Shown here: one piece after another, positions 38,101 to 49,093 of the stretch
Layout: each line of letters opens with the position of its first letter
Position numbering within the stretch: position 1 is the stretch's first letter
Source of the DNA: Verrucomicrobiota bacterium
GTDB taxonomy: Bacteria; Verrucomicrobiota; Verrucomicrobiia; Limisphaerales; JAHDYP01
Direction: 5' to 3'
Length of the DNA stretch: 64,000 nucleotides
NCBI GenBank assembly: GCA_023383055.1
Contig: JAHDYP010000009.1
Coordinates: 1 to 64,000 of the forward strand
Notes under the pieces: model-generated
What the model was told of the DNA's origin: nothing
Seen by the model: the letters and a program-made list of their open reading frames with translations, nothing else
The model's database searches: none
Program-made: the position numbers and the translations under genes

Positions 38101-38290
38101 GATGACGGCGCTGGCGGCCGGTTTGGCCCTGATCCCCCTGGCGCTGGGGGGCGCCAAACCCGGAAGCGAGATCGAGACGCCCATGGCGATCGTCATCCTG
38201 TTTGGGCTCTTGAGCTCGATGGTATTGAACATGGTCGTGGTGCCGACGCTTTACCTGCGGTACGGGCGGCCGGTGGGATTACGGGAGTGA
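35171..38290 (+). CDS. Heavy-metal RND efflux pump (CzcA/CusA family)
   Basis: A 1,039-residue inner-membrane proton antiporter of the HME-RND family. The first transmembrane helix starts at about residue 10 (NRALVLVAAVILLFFGGYTA), followed by the periplasmic porter domain (ADVFPDL-like VDVFPDLTAPTV, and ETSIMGEVMFLAL). The TM4 segment GALVDDAVIDVENVFRRL carries the conserved acidic residues of the proton relay. The repeat of the fold follows in the second half with GFITVFGIATRNGIMLVSHI. Length is typical. The GAGGTGG ribosome site best fits the ATG at 35171; the adjacent ATG at 35168 is also possible. The metal (Zn, Co, Ni, Cd, Cu or Ag) cannot be fixed from sequence alone. Confidence 0.93.
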   Translation: MDRLIRFSLTNRALVLVAAVILLFFGGYTALRMPVDVFPDLTAPTVTVITEAHGMAPLEVESQVTLPIESAVNGAPGVRRVRSSTSVGVSIVWVEFDWGTAPHRARQIIGEKLQSIVGTLPGDVEQPVLSPETSIMGEVMFLALTSERHTPTEMHTVADTVLRRRLLAVPGVAKITPTGGGERQYQVVLHPERLQAQGVSLSEVAEALKSSNANISAGFLDERGSEYLVTGMGRFGSTEDIARTVVSVRGGVTTLVGDLGEVRLGEAPRRGEACANGQPAVLIGLSKQPGANTLALTAELDRVLDEIAGKLPEGMRLDRHVFRQADFITVAVDNVKTALLEGVILVVLVVLLFLGNVRATLITVLAIPLSLVAAVLTLHCFGATINTMTLGGMAIAIGALVDDAVIDVENVFRRLREELRRAPAARRPVWQVVYAASVEIRGSIVFATLIIALVFVPLLFLSGVEGRLMRPLGVAYLVALLASLIVAVTVTPALCYLLLPRSRAVREGREPRVVEWLKRQYARVLEPVLEHPLPVTVVGLAMLAAALGSLPFMGRSFLPEFNEGALTLSTTTLPGTSLAESSQLAHLVDEALLKFPEVVSVGRRTGRSELDEHSLGVEASEIEVTLRLEGRDKARFLAALRQELSLIPGLTIIVGQPISHRIDHMLSGTRASIAAKIFGPDLHQLRQLGEQVRQAMSTVPGVVDLSTEPQVDVPTLRVQFDRAAMAPWGLRIREVGEVLQAAVRGLTVGSILEGHNSVELAIRLADPPLPEAGALPVPWRTDTLGDLLIDTPGGHKVPLRAVARVIKETGPNTISREQVERKIVVSANVAERDVISVVRDCRARVEAILEAAPGYRIEFGGQFQSATEAGRLLLWLGMGVVVGIGLLLHLAFGSARDAALVMLNLPLALIGGVLGVFVSGGVLSVASLIGFITVFGIATRNGIMLVSHIRHLQEHEGVTVFREAIVRGAIERLAPILMTALAAGLALIPLALGGAKPGSEIETPMAIVILFGLLSSMVLNMVVVPTLYLRYGRPVGLRE

Positions 38291-38294
38291 AGTT

Positions 38295-39545
38295 ATGTTG
38301 AAACACACAGTGTTCTACGGGGCGGGCTTGATGATCGTGTTCATCGTGCTGTTGGGCACGGCCCACGCCGCTGAATCGAACCGCATCGAAACGCTGTCGC
38401 TCGAACAAGCCCTCGCCCTGGCCGAGAGCCACCATCCGGAGTTGACCGAAGCGCGCGCCCTGGTTGAGGCAGCCGGCGGACGCGCCCAACAGGCCGGCGC
38501 CTTCCCGAACCCGGAGTTGATCGGACGGATTGAGGCATTGCCGCTCGACCGCCACAGCGGCCAGGAGCCTGATTACCTGGTCGGAGTCTCCCAGGCGCTG
38601 CCTTTGGGCGGACGGCTGGGCAAGGCGCGTCAGGCCGATCGTCTGGACCAGGCCCGGCTCCACCGCGCAGCCGATTTGAAGTGGTTCGAGCTCCGAAAGG
38701 CGGTGCATAGCGCTTTCGCCACCGCCCTATACCAGGAGACGGCCGGGAAACTCCAGACCACGATCGCCACCAGCCTCGAATCCGTGGCGGGCATGGCGCG
38801 AGCCCGGGTCGAGCAGGGCGATGCCACGCCGGATGAACTTGCCCGCGCGGAGATGGAAGTGGTCCGGGGCCGCGTCGAACTGCGGCGGAGCCAGGCGTTC
38901 AAAGAACAGGCCTATGTCGCCCTGGCCGCCGCCGTGGGCATGCCGGATCTGGTGGTGGGGAGTGTGACCGGAAGCTTGGAGACCGTGCTCGAACTGGCCA
39001 CCATCGAGTCCCTGGCGGTCGATCTCGGACATTCTCCCGCCGTTGCGGCCACCCAAGCCACGATCGACGAGAAACGCGCGCGCATCGACCTGGCCAGGGC
39101 GGAGCGAATCCCCGACATCAAAGTCGAGGCGCTCTATCGCCGGTTGGAATCCACCGAGGAGAATGCCATCGACCTCGGAGTTGCCATTCCGTTGCCGCTC
39201 TTTGACCGAAGCCAGGGCCGAGTGCGCGCCGCTCAAGCCGAGCTGGCGGCAGCCGAGGCGCGGGCGCGGGCAACGGCCGGTCAAACCGAACGGCGCTTCC
39301 GGGAGACGCAATCGCAACTGGCCGCCGCACTGGACCAGGCGCGCGCGCTGCGCACGGAGATCCTGCCCCGGGCGGAGACCCTCAAGGCGAGCATGGAGAA
39401 GCGTTACCTGGCGGGCGACATCAGCCTGCTCGAATTCATGCCGGCCAGCCGGGATTGGGCGGAGGTCCAGTTGGCTTACCTCGAGACCGTGCGCGAGGTG
39501 CTGGCGGCGTGGACCGAAGTCCGCGCCCTGGGCGGCGCGCTGTAG
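38295..39545 (+). CDS. TolC-family outer-membrane efflux protein (CzcC/CusC-type)
   Basis: A 416-residue outer-membrane channel subunit. It has a signal peptide (GLMIVFIVLLGTAHAAE), then two long helical repeats typical of the OEP family: LSLEQALALAESHHPELTEA opens the first, and HSPAVAATQATIDEKRARID opens the second. The beta-strand signature PNPELIGRIEA and the later LGVAIPLPLFDRSQGRVRAA are characteristic of CzcC. The ATG at 38295 lies 4 bp after the pump stop codon, with GGAGTGA as ribosome site, so it is translationally coupled. Together with the two preceding genes it forms a complete trans-envelope metal efflux system. Confidence 0.9.
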   Translation: MLKHTVFYGAGLMIVFIVLLGTAHAAESNRIETLSLEQALALAESHHPELTEARALVEAAGGRAQQAGAFPNPELIGRIEALPLDRHSGQEPDYLVGVSQALPLGGRLGKARQADRLDQARLHRAADLKWFELRKAVHSAFATALYQETAGKLQTTIATSLESVAGMARARVEQGDATPDELARAEMEVVRGRVELRRSQAFKEQAYVALAAAVGMPDLVVGSVTGSLETVLELATIESLAVDLGHSPAVAATQATIDEKRARIDLARAERIPDIKVEALYRRLESTEENAIDLGVAIPLPLFDRSQGRVRAAQAELAAAEARARATAGQTERRFRETQSQLAAALDQARALRTEILPRAETLKASMEKRYLAGDISLLEFMPASRDWAEVQLAYLETVREVLAAWTEVRALGGAL

Positions 39546-39620
39546 CGCGGCAGCCTGCGCCGTTTCTCTCCAATTGCGCGCGCCCCTGCAGGTGTGCGAT
39601 TCTCCACCCCACAATTCACC

Positions 39621-41429
39621 ATGATCAACCGTCGACATTTCCTTCGAACCGCCGGTGGCGCCACCGCCCTGGCCGCGTTGTCAACCCGAACCCCGGCTGC
39701 CGAGGAGCCCGTCACCGGTCCGGTGTCCGGCCAACCCGGCCGGTTCGCCGCCGTCACAGTGGATGGGGAACGGCTGCGCATCGAAACCCACACGCTCTCG
39801 GCGGAAATGACCAAGGGCGCGCTGACCTCGCTCCGGAGCAGGTCGACCGGCGAGGAACTGATCCGCGTGCCGGGGCAGCCTGGCGGCGCGGCCCTCGAGT
39901 TGATTTACCGCGGCGATGAAATCGTGCGTGTCGACGAATCCAAGTTCGGCGGCATCACGACTCATCCGCTCTCGCCGCACCGCGCCGAGATCGTGTTCCA
40001 CAGCTGGGATGGCGATGGTGTCGTCGTCGTCGGAGCGGATCCGGAATCGGGCGATATCCTCATCGAACCATCCGCCTGCTCATCCCGACCCGGGGTGCGG
40101 GGCTGTCGCTGGAACCTCTTTGGGCTGCGACCGGATCTCGAGCTGGTCGCCCCCTTCTTTCAGGGCATCAAGCTCAAGCTGGATGATGCATTGATTCGGA
40201 ACACGCACTGGGCCTGGCCGTTTTTCTGGGAGGCGGGTCTGGCAATCCTTCAGGGACCGGGGGGTGGATTCTGGGTGCGCACGCAGGATGATCGCTATCG
40301 CTACAAGGCCATCCAGGTGGGATCAAGCGCCGACCCGCACCGGCTCGGGTTCGACACGGAGGCGTACGGGCCGATTGACCAGAATCTGGGCGCCGGCGGT
40401 CTGGTCTGGCGGCTCAATGTGTTTCAAGGCGACTGGACCGTGCCGGCGGGGCAGTACCGCGACTGGCTGTGGCAGGCCTACGACCTGCAGCGGGATGAGG
40501 CTGCCCGCCCGTCCTGGATCCACGACGTCCGATTCGCCGTGAGCTGGTGTCCCGGCGCGCCGGAGATCCTGGAGGCCCTGGCCCGTCGACTCGATCCCAA
40601 GCGTGTTCTGATCCATTACCCGAACTGGCGGACCGATCCCTATGATGAAAACTATCCGGCGTATGTGGCCAGTGACGCCGGCAAGGAGTTTGTGGCGAAG
40701 GGTCACGCGATGGGATTCCGGATGATGCCGCACTTCAATGCGATCGACATGGACCCGTCGCACCCGGCGTACGCCTATCTCCGCGATTTCCAGTATCGCG
40801 GGATTGACCGCCAGGATCTGCGCGGTTGGAGCTGGCACCAGGGGCGCGGGCTCGGGGTGCCGGAGTCCAACGCCAGCCGGGATCGGAACCGCGACAAGAA
40901 AGTCATGGTCAAAATCCATCCCGGGCTCGGCCTGTGGCGGTCGATCCTCGGCCGGAACATCCTCGAGGCGGCGCGTGATTTGTCGCTCGAAACCGTGTTT
41001 ATCGACGTCACGCTGGTGTCGCATAACCTGCACAACAGCCTGGTGGACGGCATGACCTCGACCGAGGGCATGAACCGTTTGATCCGGCACGTGGCTGGTC
41101 TCGGCTCCGGGTTGGTGGTCGGGGGCGAAGGCTTGAACGAAATCACCATGCAGGGGCAGTCGTTCGCCCAGGCGCATCTGTTCAAGAGCTGGCAGCAGTC
41201 CATCGACGGCCTGGAGCGGACCGGCGGCTGCGACTTGAATCACCGGCTGTTTGGCCGGCTCTGCCGGACGATCGGTTACTCGGGCCTGGGCGGCCGCGAC
41301 GACGGCGAAGCCCTGCGCATGCGGATGCACGTCGAGCACGGCGCCATCCCCACCGTCACCATTCGGTCCGCGGCTGACCTCGACAACCCGAACCCGGCCG
41401 TCCGCCGCATGCTGGAGCTGGCGGGCTGA
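39621..41429 (+). CDS. Tat-exported glycosidase-like protein (DUF6259-like)
   Basis: A 602-residue exported protein. A twin-arginine signal (INRRHFLRTAGGATALAALS) opens it, followed by a beta-sandwich region (about 45-290) and a TIM-barrel-like part with VLIHYPNWRTDPYDENYP, GFRMMPHFNAIDMDP and SLETVFIDVTLVSH. This layout resembles DUF6259/GH-like proteins of Verrucomicrobiota and Bacteroidota. Candidate acidic catalytic residues are the Asp in FIDVTL and the Glu in GGEGLNEI, but the enzyme class is unproven. The ATG at 39621 places the RR at residues 4-5. It lies 75 bp after the efflux operon on the same strand but is functionally unrelated to it. Confidence 0.6.
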   Translation: MINRRHFLRTAGGATALAALSTRTPAAEEPVTGPVSGQPGRFAAVTVDGERLRIETHTLSAEMTKGALTSLRSRSTGEELIRVPGQPGGAALELIYRGDEIVRVDESKFGGITTHPLSPHRAEIVFHSWDGDGVVVVGADPESGDILIEPSACSSRPGVRGCRWNLFGLRPDLELVAPFFQGIKLKLDDALIRNTHWAWPFFWEAGLAILQGPGGGFWVRTQDDRYRYKAIQVGSSADPHRLGFDTEAYGPIDQNLGAGGLVWRLNVFQGDWTVPAGQYRDWLWQAYDLQRDEAARPSWIHDVRFAVSWCPGAPEILEALARRLDPKRVLIHYPNWRTDPYDENYPAYVASDAGKEFVAKGHAMGFRMMPHFNAIDMDPSHPAYAYLRDFQYRGIDRQDLRGWSWHQGRGLGVPESNASRDRNRDKKVMVKIHPGLGLWRSILGRNILEAARDLSLETVFIDVTLVSHNLHNSLVDGMTSTEGMNRLIRHVAGLGSGLVVGGEGLNEITMQGQSFAQAHLFKSWQQSIDGLERTGGCDLNHRLFGRLCRTIGYSGLGGRDDGEALRMRMHVEHGAIPTVTIRSAADLDNPNPAVRRMLELAG

Positions 41430-41456
41430 GCCGCGCGTTCCGGCAGATGCGAGGCG

Positions 41457-44045
<2,589 letters not shown>

Positions 44046-44245
44046 CGTCGTGGCCTCCTGCGGCCTCTGGATTGGGGGGACCATGGCACAACGGGCGCGA
44101 TCGGGAAATGGAAAAGCTTGAGCGCCCTCCCGAATTGCGGTGTGATCGGGGCTCAACCAAACCCAATGTCGCAAATGCCATGGATGACAACCAGGCGCCG
44201 GCCCCTCGATGGTTTGGCGATGGCCGCGCCAAGATTGAATCAGTT

Positions 44246-45394
44246 ATGATGACGACAAAATCCCCCGGTTTCTGGGCGGTCGCCGCCGGCGTGATCGCCT
44301 GCGTGGGCGGCCTGAACGCGGCCGCATTCGACGGAGTCGGAGTCGACCTCGGGAACCTCTACCGCACCTCGAAAGCCAAAACGCGCTCAATCAGCCCCGA
44401 GAATTTCACCGGCGAGAAGGGCAAGGCCGGCATGGCCACCGAGGGCACGGGCAAGAACGCCGCGCGCGACCTGGGCCAGGGCTGGAAGGTCTCCCCTTCC
44501 GTGCGGATCGAGGGAAAGTCCACGTTCACCTTGGCGACCATCGAGGGTCCGGGGGTGATTCAGAGCATCTGGATGACGCCGACGGGCAACTGGCGGTGGG
44601 CGATCCTGCGTTTCTATTGGGACGATGAGCCCGAACCGTCGGTCGAATGCCCGGTGGGCGACTTTTTTGCCTGCGGCTGGGGCAAATACGCCCAGGTCAG
44701 CTCGCTGGCCGTTTGCGTCAACCCGGGGAGCGCTTTCAACTGTTACTGGCCGATGCCCTTTCGCAAGAAGGCGCGCATCACGATGGAGAATCTCAATGAG
44801 GAAAGCATGGTGCTGTATTACCAGGTCAACTACGCGCTGACCGAGATCCCGGCTGATGCGGCCTATTTCCACGCCCAGTTCCGGCGGGAGGACCCGGTCA
44901 AGACCAAGGGTCTTTATACCATCCTGGATGGGGTGGAGGGCGAAGGCCAGTACGTCGGCACCTACATGGCCTGGGAAGTCCACAGCACCGGCTGGTGGGG
45001 CGAAGGCGAAATCAAATTCTTCATGGATGGCGACAAGGATTTCCCGACGATCTGCGGAACCGGCACCGAGGATTACTTCTGTGGATCGTATAATTTCGAT
45101 CGCGAAGGTCAGTATCGCGAGTTCACCACCCCGTATGCCGGTTTGCCCCAGGTGATCCGGCCCGACGGCACTTACCAGTCGCAGCAGCGGTTTGGGCTTT
45201 ACCGCTGGCATATTCCCGATCCCATCCGGTTCGAAAAGGATCTCCGCGTCACCATTCAGGCCCTCGGCTGGATGTCCGGGGGACGCTACCTGCAGTTGCA
45301 GGATGATATTGCGTCGGTGGCCTATTGGTACCAGAAAGAGCCGCACCGGAAGTTCCCGGCCCTGCCGAGCAAGGATTACCTCGAGCTCAAGTGA
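44246..45394 (+). CDS. DUF2961 / GH172-family protein
   Basis: A 382-residue secreted protein with a signal peptide (GFWAVAAGVIACVGGLNAAA). The fold matches DUF2961, now GH172, a double beta-jelly-roll family whose characterised members act on alpha-D-fructofuranose or arabinofuranose residues. Characteristic stretches are GVIQSIWMTPTGNWRWAILR, FYWDDEPEPSVECPVGDFFA, KARITMENLNEESMVLYYQV and ICGTGTEDYFCGSYNFD, the last containing the Glu of the active-site region. ATGs at 44246 and 44249 are both possible. No close operon partner exists. Substrate is inferred only at family level. Confidence 0.8.
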   Translation: MMTTKSPGFWAVAAGVIACVGGLNAAAFDGVGVDLGNLYRTSKAKTRSISPENFTGEKGKAGMATEGTGKNAARDLGQGWKVSPSVRIEGKSTFTLATIEGPGVIQSIWMTPTGNWRWAILRFYWDDEPEPSVECPVGDFFACGWGKYAQVSSLAVCVNPGSAFNCYWPMPFRKKARITMENLNEESMVLYYQVNYALTEIPADAAYFHAQFRREDPVKTKGLYTILDGVEGEGQYVGTYMAWEVHSTGWWGEGEIKFFMDGDKDFPTICGTGTEDYFCGSYNFDREGQYREFTTPYAGLPQVIRPDGTYQSQQRFGLYRWHIPDPIRFEKDLRVTIQALGWMSGGRYLQLQDDIASVAYWYQKEPHRKFPALPSKDYLELK

Positions 45395-45601
45395 CGTCGG
45401 TGCGCGCCGCGGTGGGCGGCGCTTGAGTTTCCACCTGTGACCGCGGGCTGCCGAGCCCTTTCAGGTTCGCGCTGCCCGCGGTTGAGGTGGCTTGACAGGT
45501 TGGCGTTTGCTGCTAGCTTCCGCCCGCTTTTGCGTCGCATGCCGTCCGATCACCACAGCCAGGGTGGAGGCGGGCGAAGGATCGATGACGGCAGTTCCAC
45601 G

Positions 45602-47491
45602 ATGACCGAACCAGATCGCGTTATGAATCCGAACAGGTACCATCCTCCGGCGGAAGTGGTTGATTTGCTGGCGAATTGCCAGGGGCTCACCATTGCCAAT
45701 ACCACGGCCGAGTTGATCGACCTGGCCTGCGGCGGCCCGGGCAGCGACCGATTCGAGGTGGGTTACGAGGTTCCCGGCAAGGGACGGGTGGTGGAAGCCA
45801 CCGTGGCCCGGGTGCGCAACGGCGTGGCGGCCAATTACACCGAGGCGTACATGCGCCGGCGCGATCCCAATTGCATGGTCATTGGAGATGGCCTGCCGAC
45901 CGACAAGGAGACATTCCGACAGCGTTTCGGGACGGACTTCGGCCCTTTGCGGCAGCAGACGTTCGAGTGGCTGAAGGATCAGGAGCTGGCCATGTTCGGT
46001 TTCGTGGCTGGCGGCGCGGGGATGGGGATGGACGCGATCGTGATTGCGCCTGCCAACGCCGGATTCTTCGCCCTGGGTCTGGCCATGTTGCAGGGCATCA
46101 TCCCGTATGCGGAAGTGCCGGACAATTTCGAGCCGCGCGCGATCATCTATGTGGCGCCGGTGTTTCGACACACGCATTTCCAGGGACAACAGGTCGTGGT
46201 GCACAATCGGCGCGACGGATTGCACGAGTTGTTTTCCTACAATCTGTATCCGGGGCCGAGCGCCAAGAAAGGCATTTACGGCGTGCTGCTCGGCCAGGGC
46301 GAACGCGAAGGCTGGGTGACCAACCATTGTTCCACGGTCCAGGTCGTCACGCCCTACGACAACGTCGTCACCATCATGCACGAAGGCGCCAGCGGCGGCG
46401 GCAAAAGCGAAATGCTCGAGCAGGCGCATCGCGAACCGGACGGCCGCCTCTTGTTGGGTGAAAACCTGGTCACCGGCGAGCAGCGATACCTCGAGATCCC
46501 GCGGACCTGCGAGCTGCGCGCCGTCACGGATGACATGGCCCTGTGTCATCCCTCGGTGCAGGAGGGCAAGGGCAAACTGACGCTGTTGGATGCCGAGAAC
46601 GCGTGGTTTGTCCGGGTGAATCACCTGGAACACTACGGCACGGATGTGCATCTGGAGAAACTGGCGGCCGAACCGCCCGTGCCGCTGCTATTCCTCAGCA
46701 TCGACGCCGTGCCGGGCAGCCGCGCGCTGCTCTGGGAGCATATCGAAGATGCACCCGGCAAGCGCTGTCCCAACCCCCGGCTTATCATCCCCCGAAAGGT
46801 GTTCCCCGGCGTGGTCGAGGGAGCCGTCACGGTCGACATTCGGAGCCTGGGGGTGCGGACACCCCCTTGCACCCGGGAGAAGCCGACCTACGGGATTCTG
46901 GGCGTGTTCCACATTCTACCGCCCGCCCTGGGGTGGCTCTGGCGGCTGGTGTCGCCCCGCGGCCATGCCAACCCGAGCATTGTGGAAACGGAGGGGATGA
47001 CCAGTGAAGGCGTGGGCTCCTACTGGCCGTTCGCCACCGGGCGGCGCGTGGATCAAGCCAATCTCCTGCTCGAACAGTTTGTCGAAAACACCCGGATGCG
47101 CCACATCCTCTGCCCGAACCAGCACATTGGCGCGTGGCGGGTGGGTTTCATGCCGCAATGGATCGCCCGGGAGTACCTGGCCCGTCGCGGCGCCGCCAAG
47201 TTCCGTCCGGATCAACTCCGCCCGGCGCGCTGTCCCCTGCTGGGCCACACTCTGCACCAGTTGCAGGTCGAAGGTCGCTTCATCACCCGGTGGTTCCTCC
47301 AGGTGGATTTGCAGCCCGAAGTCGGCGAAGCCGCCTACGACCAGGGCGCGGAGATCCTGCGGGACTTCTTCCACCGGTGCCTGGCTGACTACGTGGATCC
47401 GGATTTGGATCCGCTCGGCAAACAGATCCTCGAGTGCTGTCTGGACAACGGCAGGCTGGACGATTACGAGCGCCTCATTCCGGTCGACTGA
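45602..47491 (+). CDS. DUF4914 family protein, PEP-carboxykinase-like P-loop
   Basis: A 629-residue cytosolic protein that matches the uncharacterised DUF4914 family in length and conserved blocks (GFVAGGAGMGMDAIVIAPAN, RAIIYVAPVFRHTHF, GYEVPGKG). It contains a P-loop GASGGGKSEM at about residues 262-271, resembling the kinase-1a motif of PEP carboxykinase/HprK-type proteins, so an ATP-dependent phosphoryl-transfer role is plausible but unproven. In-frame ATGs at 45539, 45602 and 45623 are possible and none has a good ribosome site. Its last 17 bp overlap the end of the convergent GH43 gene. Confidence is moderate for the family and low for the activity. Confidence 0.6.
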   Translation: MTEPDRVMNPNRYHPPAEVVDLLANCQGLTIANTTAELIDLACGGPGSDRFEVGYEVPGKGRVVEATVARVRNGVAANYTEAYMRRRDPNCMVIGDGLPTDKETFRQRFGTDFGPLRQQTFEWLKDQELAMFGFVAGGAGMGMDAIVIAPANAGFFALGLAMLQGIIPYAEVPDNFEPRAIIYVAPVFRHTHFQGQQVVVHNRRDGLHELFSYNLYPGPSAKKGIYGVLLGQGEREGWVTNHCSTVQVVTPYDNVVTIMHEGASGGGKSEMLEQAHREPDGRLLLGENLVTGEQRYLEIPRTCELRAVTDDMALCHPSVQEGKGKLTLLDAENAWFVRVNHLEHYGTDVHLEKLAAEPPVPLLFLSIDAVPGSRALLWEHIEDAPGKRCPNPRLIIPRKVFPGVVEGAVTVDIRSLGVRTPPCTREKPTYGILGVFHILPPALGWLWRLVSPRGHANPSIVETEGMTSEGVGSYWPFATGRRVDQANLLLEQFVENTRMRHILCPNQHIGAWRVGFMPQWIAREYLARRGAAKFRPDQLRPARCPLLGHTLHQLQVEGRFITRWFLQVDLQPEVGEAAYDQGAEILRDFFHRCLADYVDPDLDPLGKQILECCLDNGRLDDYERLIPVD

Positions 47492-48428
47492 ACGCAGGCG
47501 CGGGCTGCGGCGTGCCCCGGGTGGCGCGACCGCGAAGGTTGCCGTCCGCATCGAACCAGAGCGGGTCGAGGCAGATGAATCGATCCCACTCGACGCGGTC
47601 ATTGCGTTTTTGATGGTAGACATGCCACCACTGGCCCTCCGCATCCTGGATGGCGCAGCCGTGGCCCGGACCGAACAGCCCTGGCGACCGTTCCACGATG
47701 GGATTGTGCGGAGCGCGCGTGAATGGGCCCAGGGGTGAATCCGCCGTGGCATAACCCACCGCGTAATCCGGGGTATCGGCTCCCGATCCGCTGTAAATGA
47801 GATAGTAACGGTTCTGACGTTTGATGAGCCACGGCCCTTCCGTCACGTGCCCCGCCCGCCTTTCCCAATCGGACTCGGGCTTCAGAATCACTTGCGGTTC
47901 GCCGGTGGTCCTGGTCGGAGTCGCCATCGGCTGCACACTGATGCGGAACCCGGGCAACTGAACGTAGTAAAGGTAGAGCTTCCCGTCATCATCGCGGAAC
48001 AGGTGGGCGTCAATGGCCCGATCGAAGAACTTTTGCACCATCTGAAACGGTCCCAGCGGACTGTCGGCCTCGGCGACACCCACCTTCTGGTTGACGGTGT
48101 AGTAGAGGTAGAACCGGCCGGAACCCGGGTCACGCCAGACATCAGGTGCCCAGACGTGAGGTTGCCCGGGCCGAAACACCACGCCGCCGCGGACCCAATC
48201 CACGAGATTCGTCGAGGTAAAGACCCGCGTGCCGTTGTCGCCGTCCACTTCGCCGGTGGCATAGAGATAATAAACGCCGTCGTGCCGGATGACGGCAGGA
48301 TCGGCGAGATTGCCGCTAATGATCGGGTTCTGGTAGGTCGAGGGCGCCGCCGTGAGCCCCGTGGTCAACGGGAGCATGACGAACAGGAGCCGGAGCCAGT
48401 GCGGGGCGGAAGGTCGTGGGGCTTTCAT
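47475..48428 (-). CDS. Secreted GH43-family glycosidase
   Basis: A 317-residue five-bladed beta-propeller glycosidase with a signal peptide (LRLLFVMLPLTTGLTAAPS). The catalytic triad is visible: base D43 in NPIISGNLADPAVIRHDG, pKa-modulating D140 in RAIDAHLFRDDDGKLYLYY, and acid E197 in GHVTEGPWLIKR. HVWAPDVW and DSPLGPF are also typical. GH43 enzymes cleave arabinofuranosides or xylosides in plant hemicellulose and pectin, which fits the GH106-type and GH172-type genes in this window. The ATG at 48428 lies 52 bp from a heptamer repeat array that occupies the divergent promoter region. The gene is convergent with and overlaps the DUF4914 gene by 17 bp. Confidence 0.88.
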   Translation of the reverse strand: MKAPRPSAPHWLRLLFVMLPLTTGLTAAPSTYQNPIISGNLADPAVIRHDGVYYLYATGEVDGDNGTRVFTSTNLVDWVRGGVVFRPGQPHVWAPDVWRDPGSGRFYLYYTVNQKVGVAEADSPLGPFQMVQKFFDRAIDAHLFRDDDGKLYLYYVQLPGFRISVQPMATPTRTTGEPQVILKPESDWERRAGHVTEGPWLIKRQNRYYLIYSGSGADTPDYAVGYATADSPLGPFTRAPHNPIVERSPGLFGPGHGCAIQDAEGQWWHVYHQKRNDRVEWDRFICLDPLWFDADGNLRGRATRGTPQPAPAFSRPE

Positions 48429-48480
48429 CGCGGCGCATGATACACCCGCCGCCTTTTCCTTGGAACCGGCAAATCCACCC

Positions 48481-48636
48481 TCACGCCTCACGCTGTCACG
48501 CCTCACGCCTCACGCTGTCACGCCTCACGCTTCACGTTTCACGCTGTCACGTTTCACGTTTCACGTCTCACGTTTCACGTCTCACGTTTCACGTCTCACG
48601 TCTCACGTCTCACGTCTCACGTCTCACGTCTCACGC
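48481..48636. repeat. Heptamer tandem array TCACGYY, ~22 units
   Basis: 156 bp of degenerate 7-mers (TCACGCC, TCACGTT, TCACGTC) with a few 8-bp units (CTGTCACG). The last seven units are identical TCACGTC. The array fills the intergenic space between the divergent GH43 and rhodanese genes. It is unlike CRISPR: there are no spacers and the unit is only 7 bp. Confidence 0.9.
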
Positions 48637-48708
48637 GCCGGCCTAACGGTTCCCCGCCCGCAACACAAAAAGGTTTGACCCAGTCCGGGCGAATTCTATG
48701 TTTTGGCC

Positions 48709-49083
48709 ATGGTTCACTCCCCCGGTTTTCTCAAGGTGGTCAACGAAGCCCGTCCTCGCGTCCGGGAACTGACGGTGGACGAAGCGCGCGCCCGCGTGGC
48801 GCGCAATCCCGCCGTCATTCTGATCGATGTGCGGGAGGATCACGAATGGCAGGCTGGTCACGCGGTCGAGGCGGTCCACCTGGGCCGGGGCATTCTCGAA
48901 CGCGACCTGGAAAAGCAGATCCCCAATGCCGACACCGAGATCCTCCTTTATTGCGGGGGCGGCTACCGGTCGGTGCTCGCGGCGGATATGGCGCAGCGGA
49001 TGGGTTACCGCCAGGTCTATTCGATCATCGGCGGCTACAAGGCCATGGTGGCGGACGGTTGGCCGATGCGGCAACCCTCATGA
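48709..49083 (+). CDS. Rhodanese-domain sulfurtransferase
   Basis: A 124-residue single-domain rhodanese. The fold starts at VDEARARVARNPAVILIDVR and includes the DVRED motif. The active-site loop is YCGGGYRS with catalytic C82, which accepts sulfane sulfur as a persulfide. There is no signal peptide. The ATG at 48709 is chosen over a TTG two codons upstream. The next gene begins 10 bp downstream. Physiological sulfur donor and acceptor are unknown. Its promoter region is taken up by a heptamer repeat array. Confidence 0.88.
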   Translation: MVHSPGFLKVVNEARPRVRELTVDEARARVARNPAVILIDVREDHEWQAGHAVEAVHLGRGILERDLEKQIPNADTEILLYCGGGYRSVLAADMAQRMGYRQVYSIIGGYKAMVADGWPMRQPS

Positions 49084-49093
49084 CGCGAATCTC

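Noticed and set aside
48481..48636. Repeat array as a possible CRISPR
   Set aside because: The unit is 7 bp with no unique spacers and no cas genes nearby.
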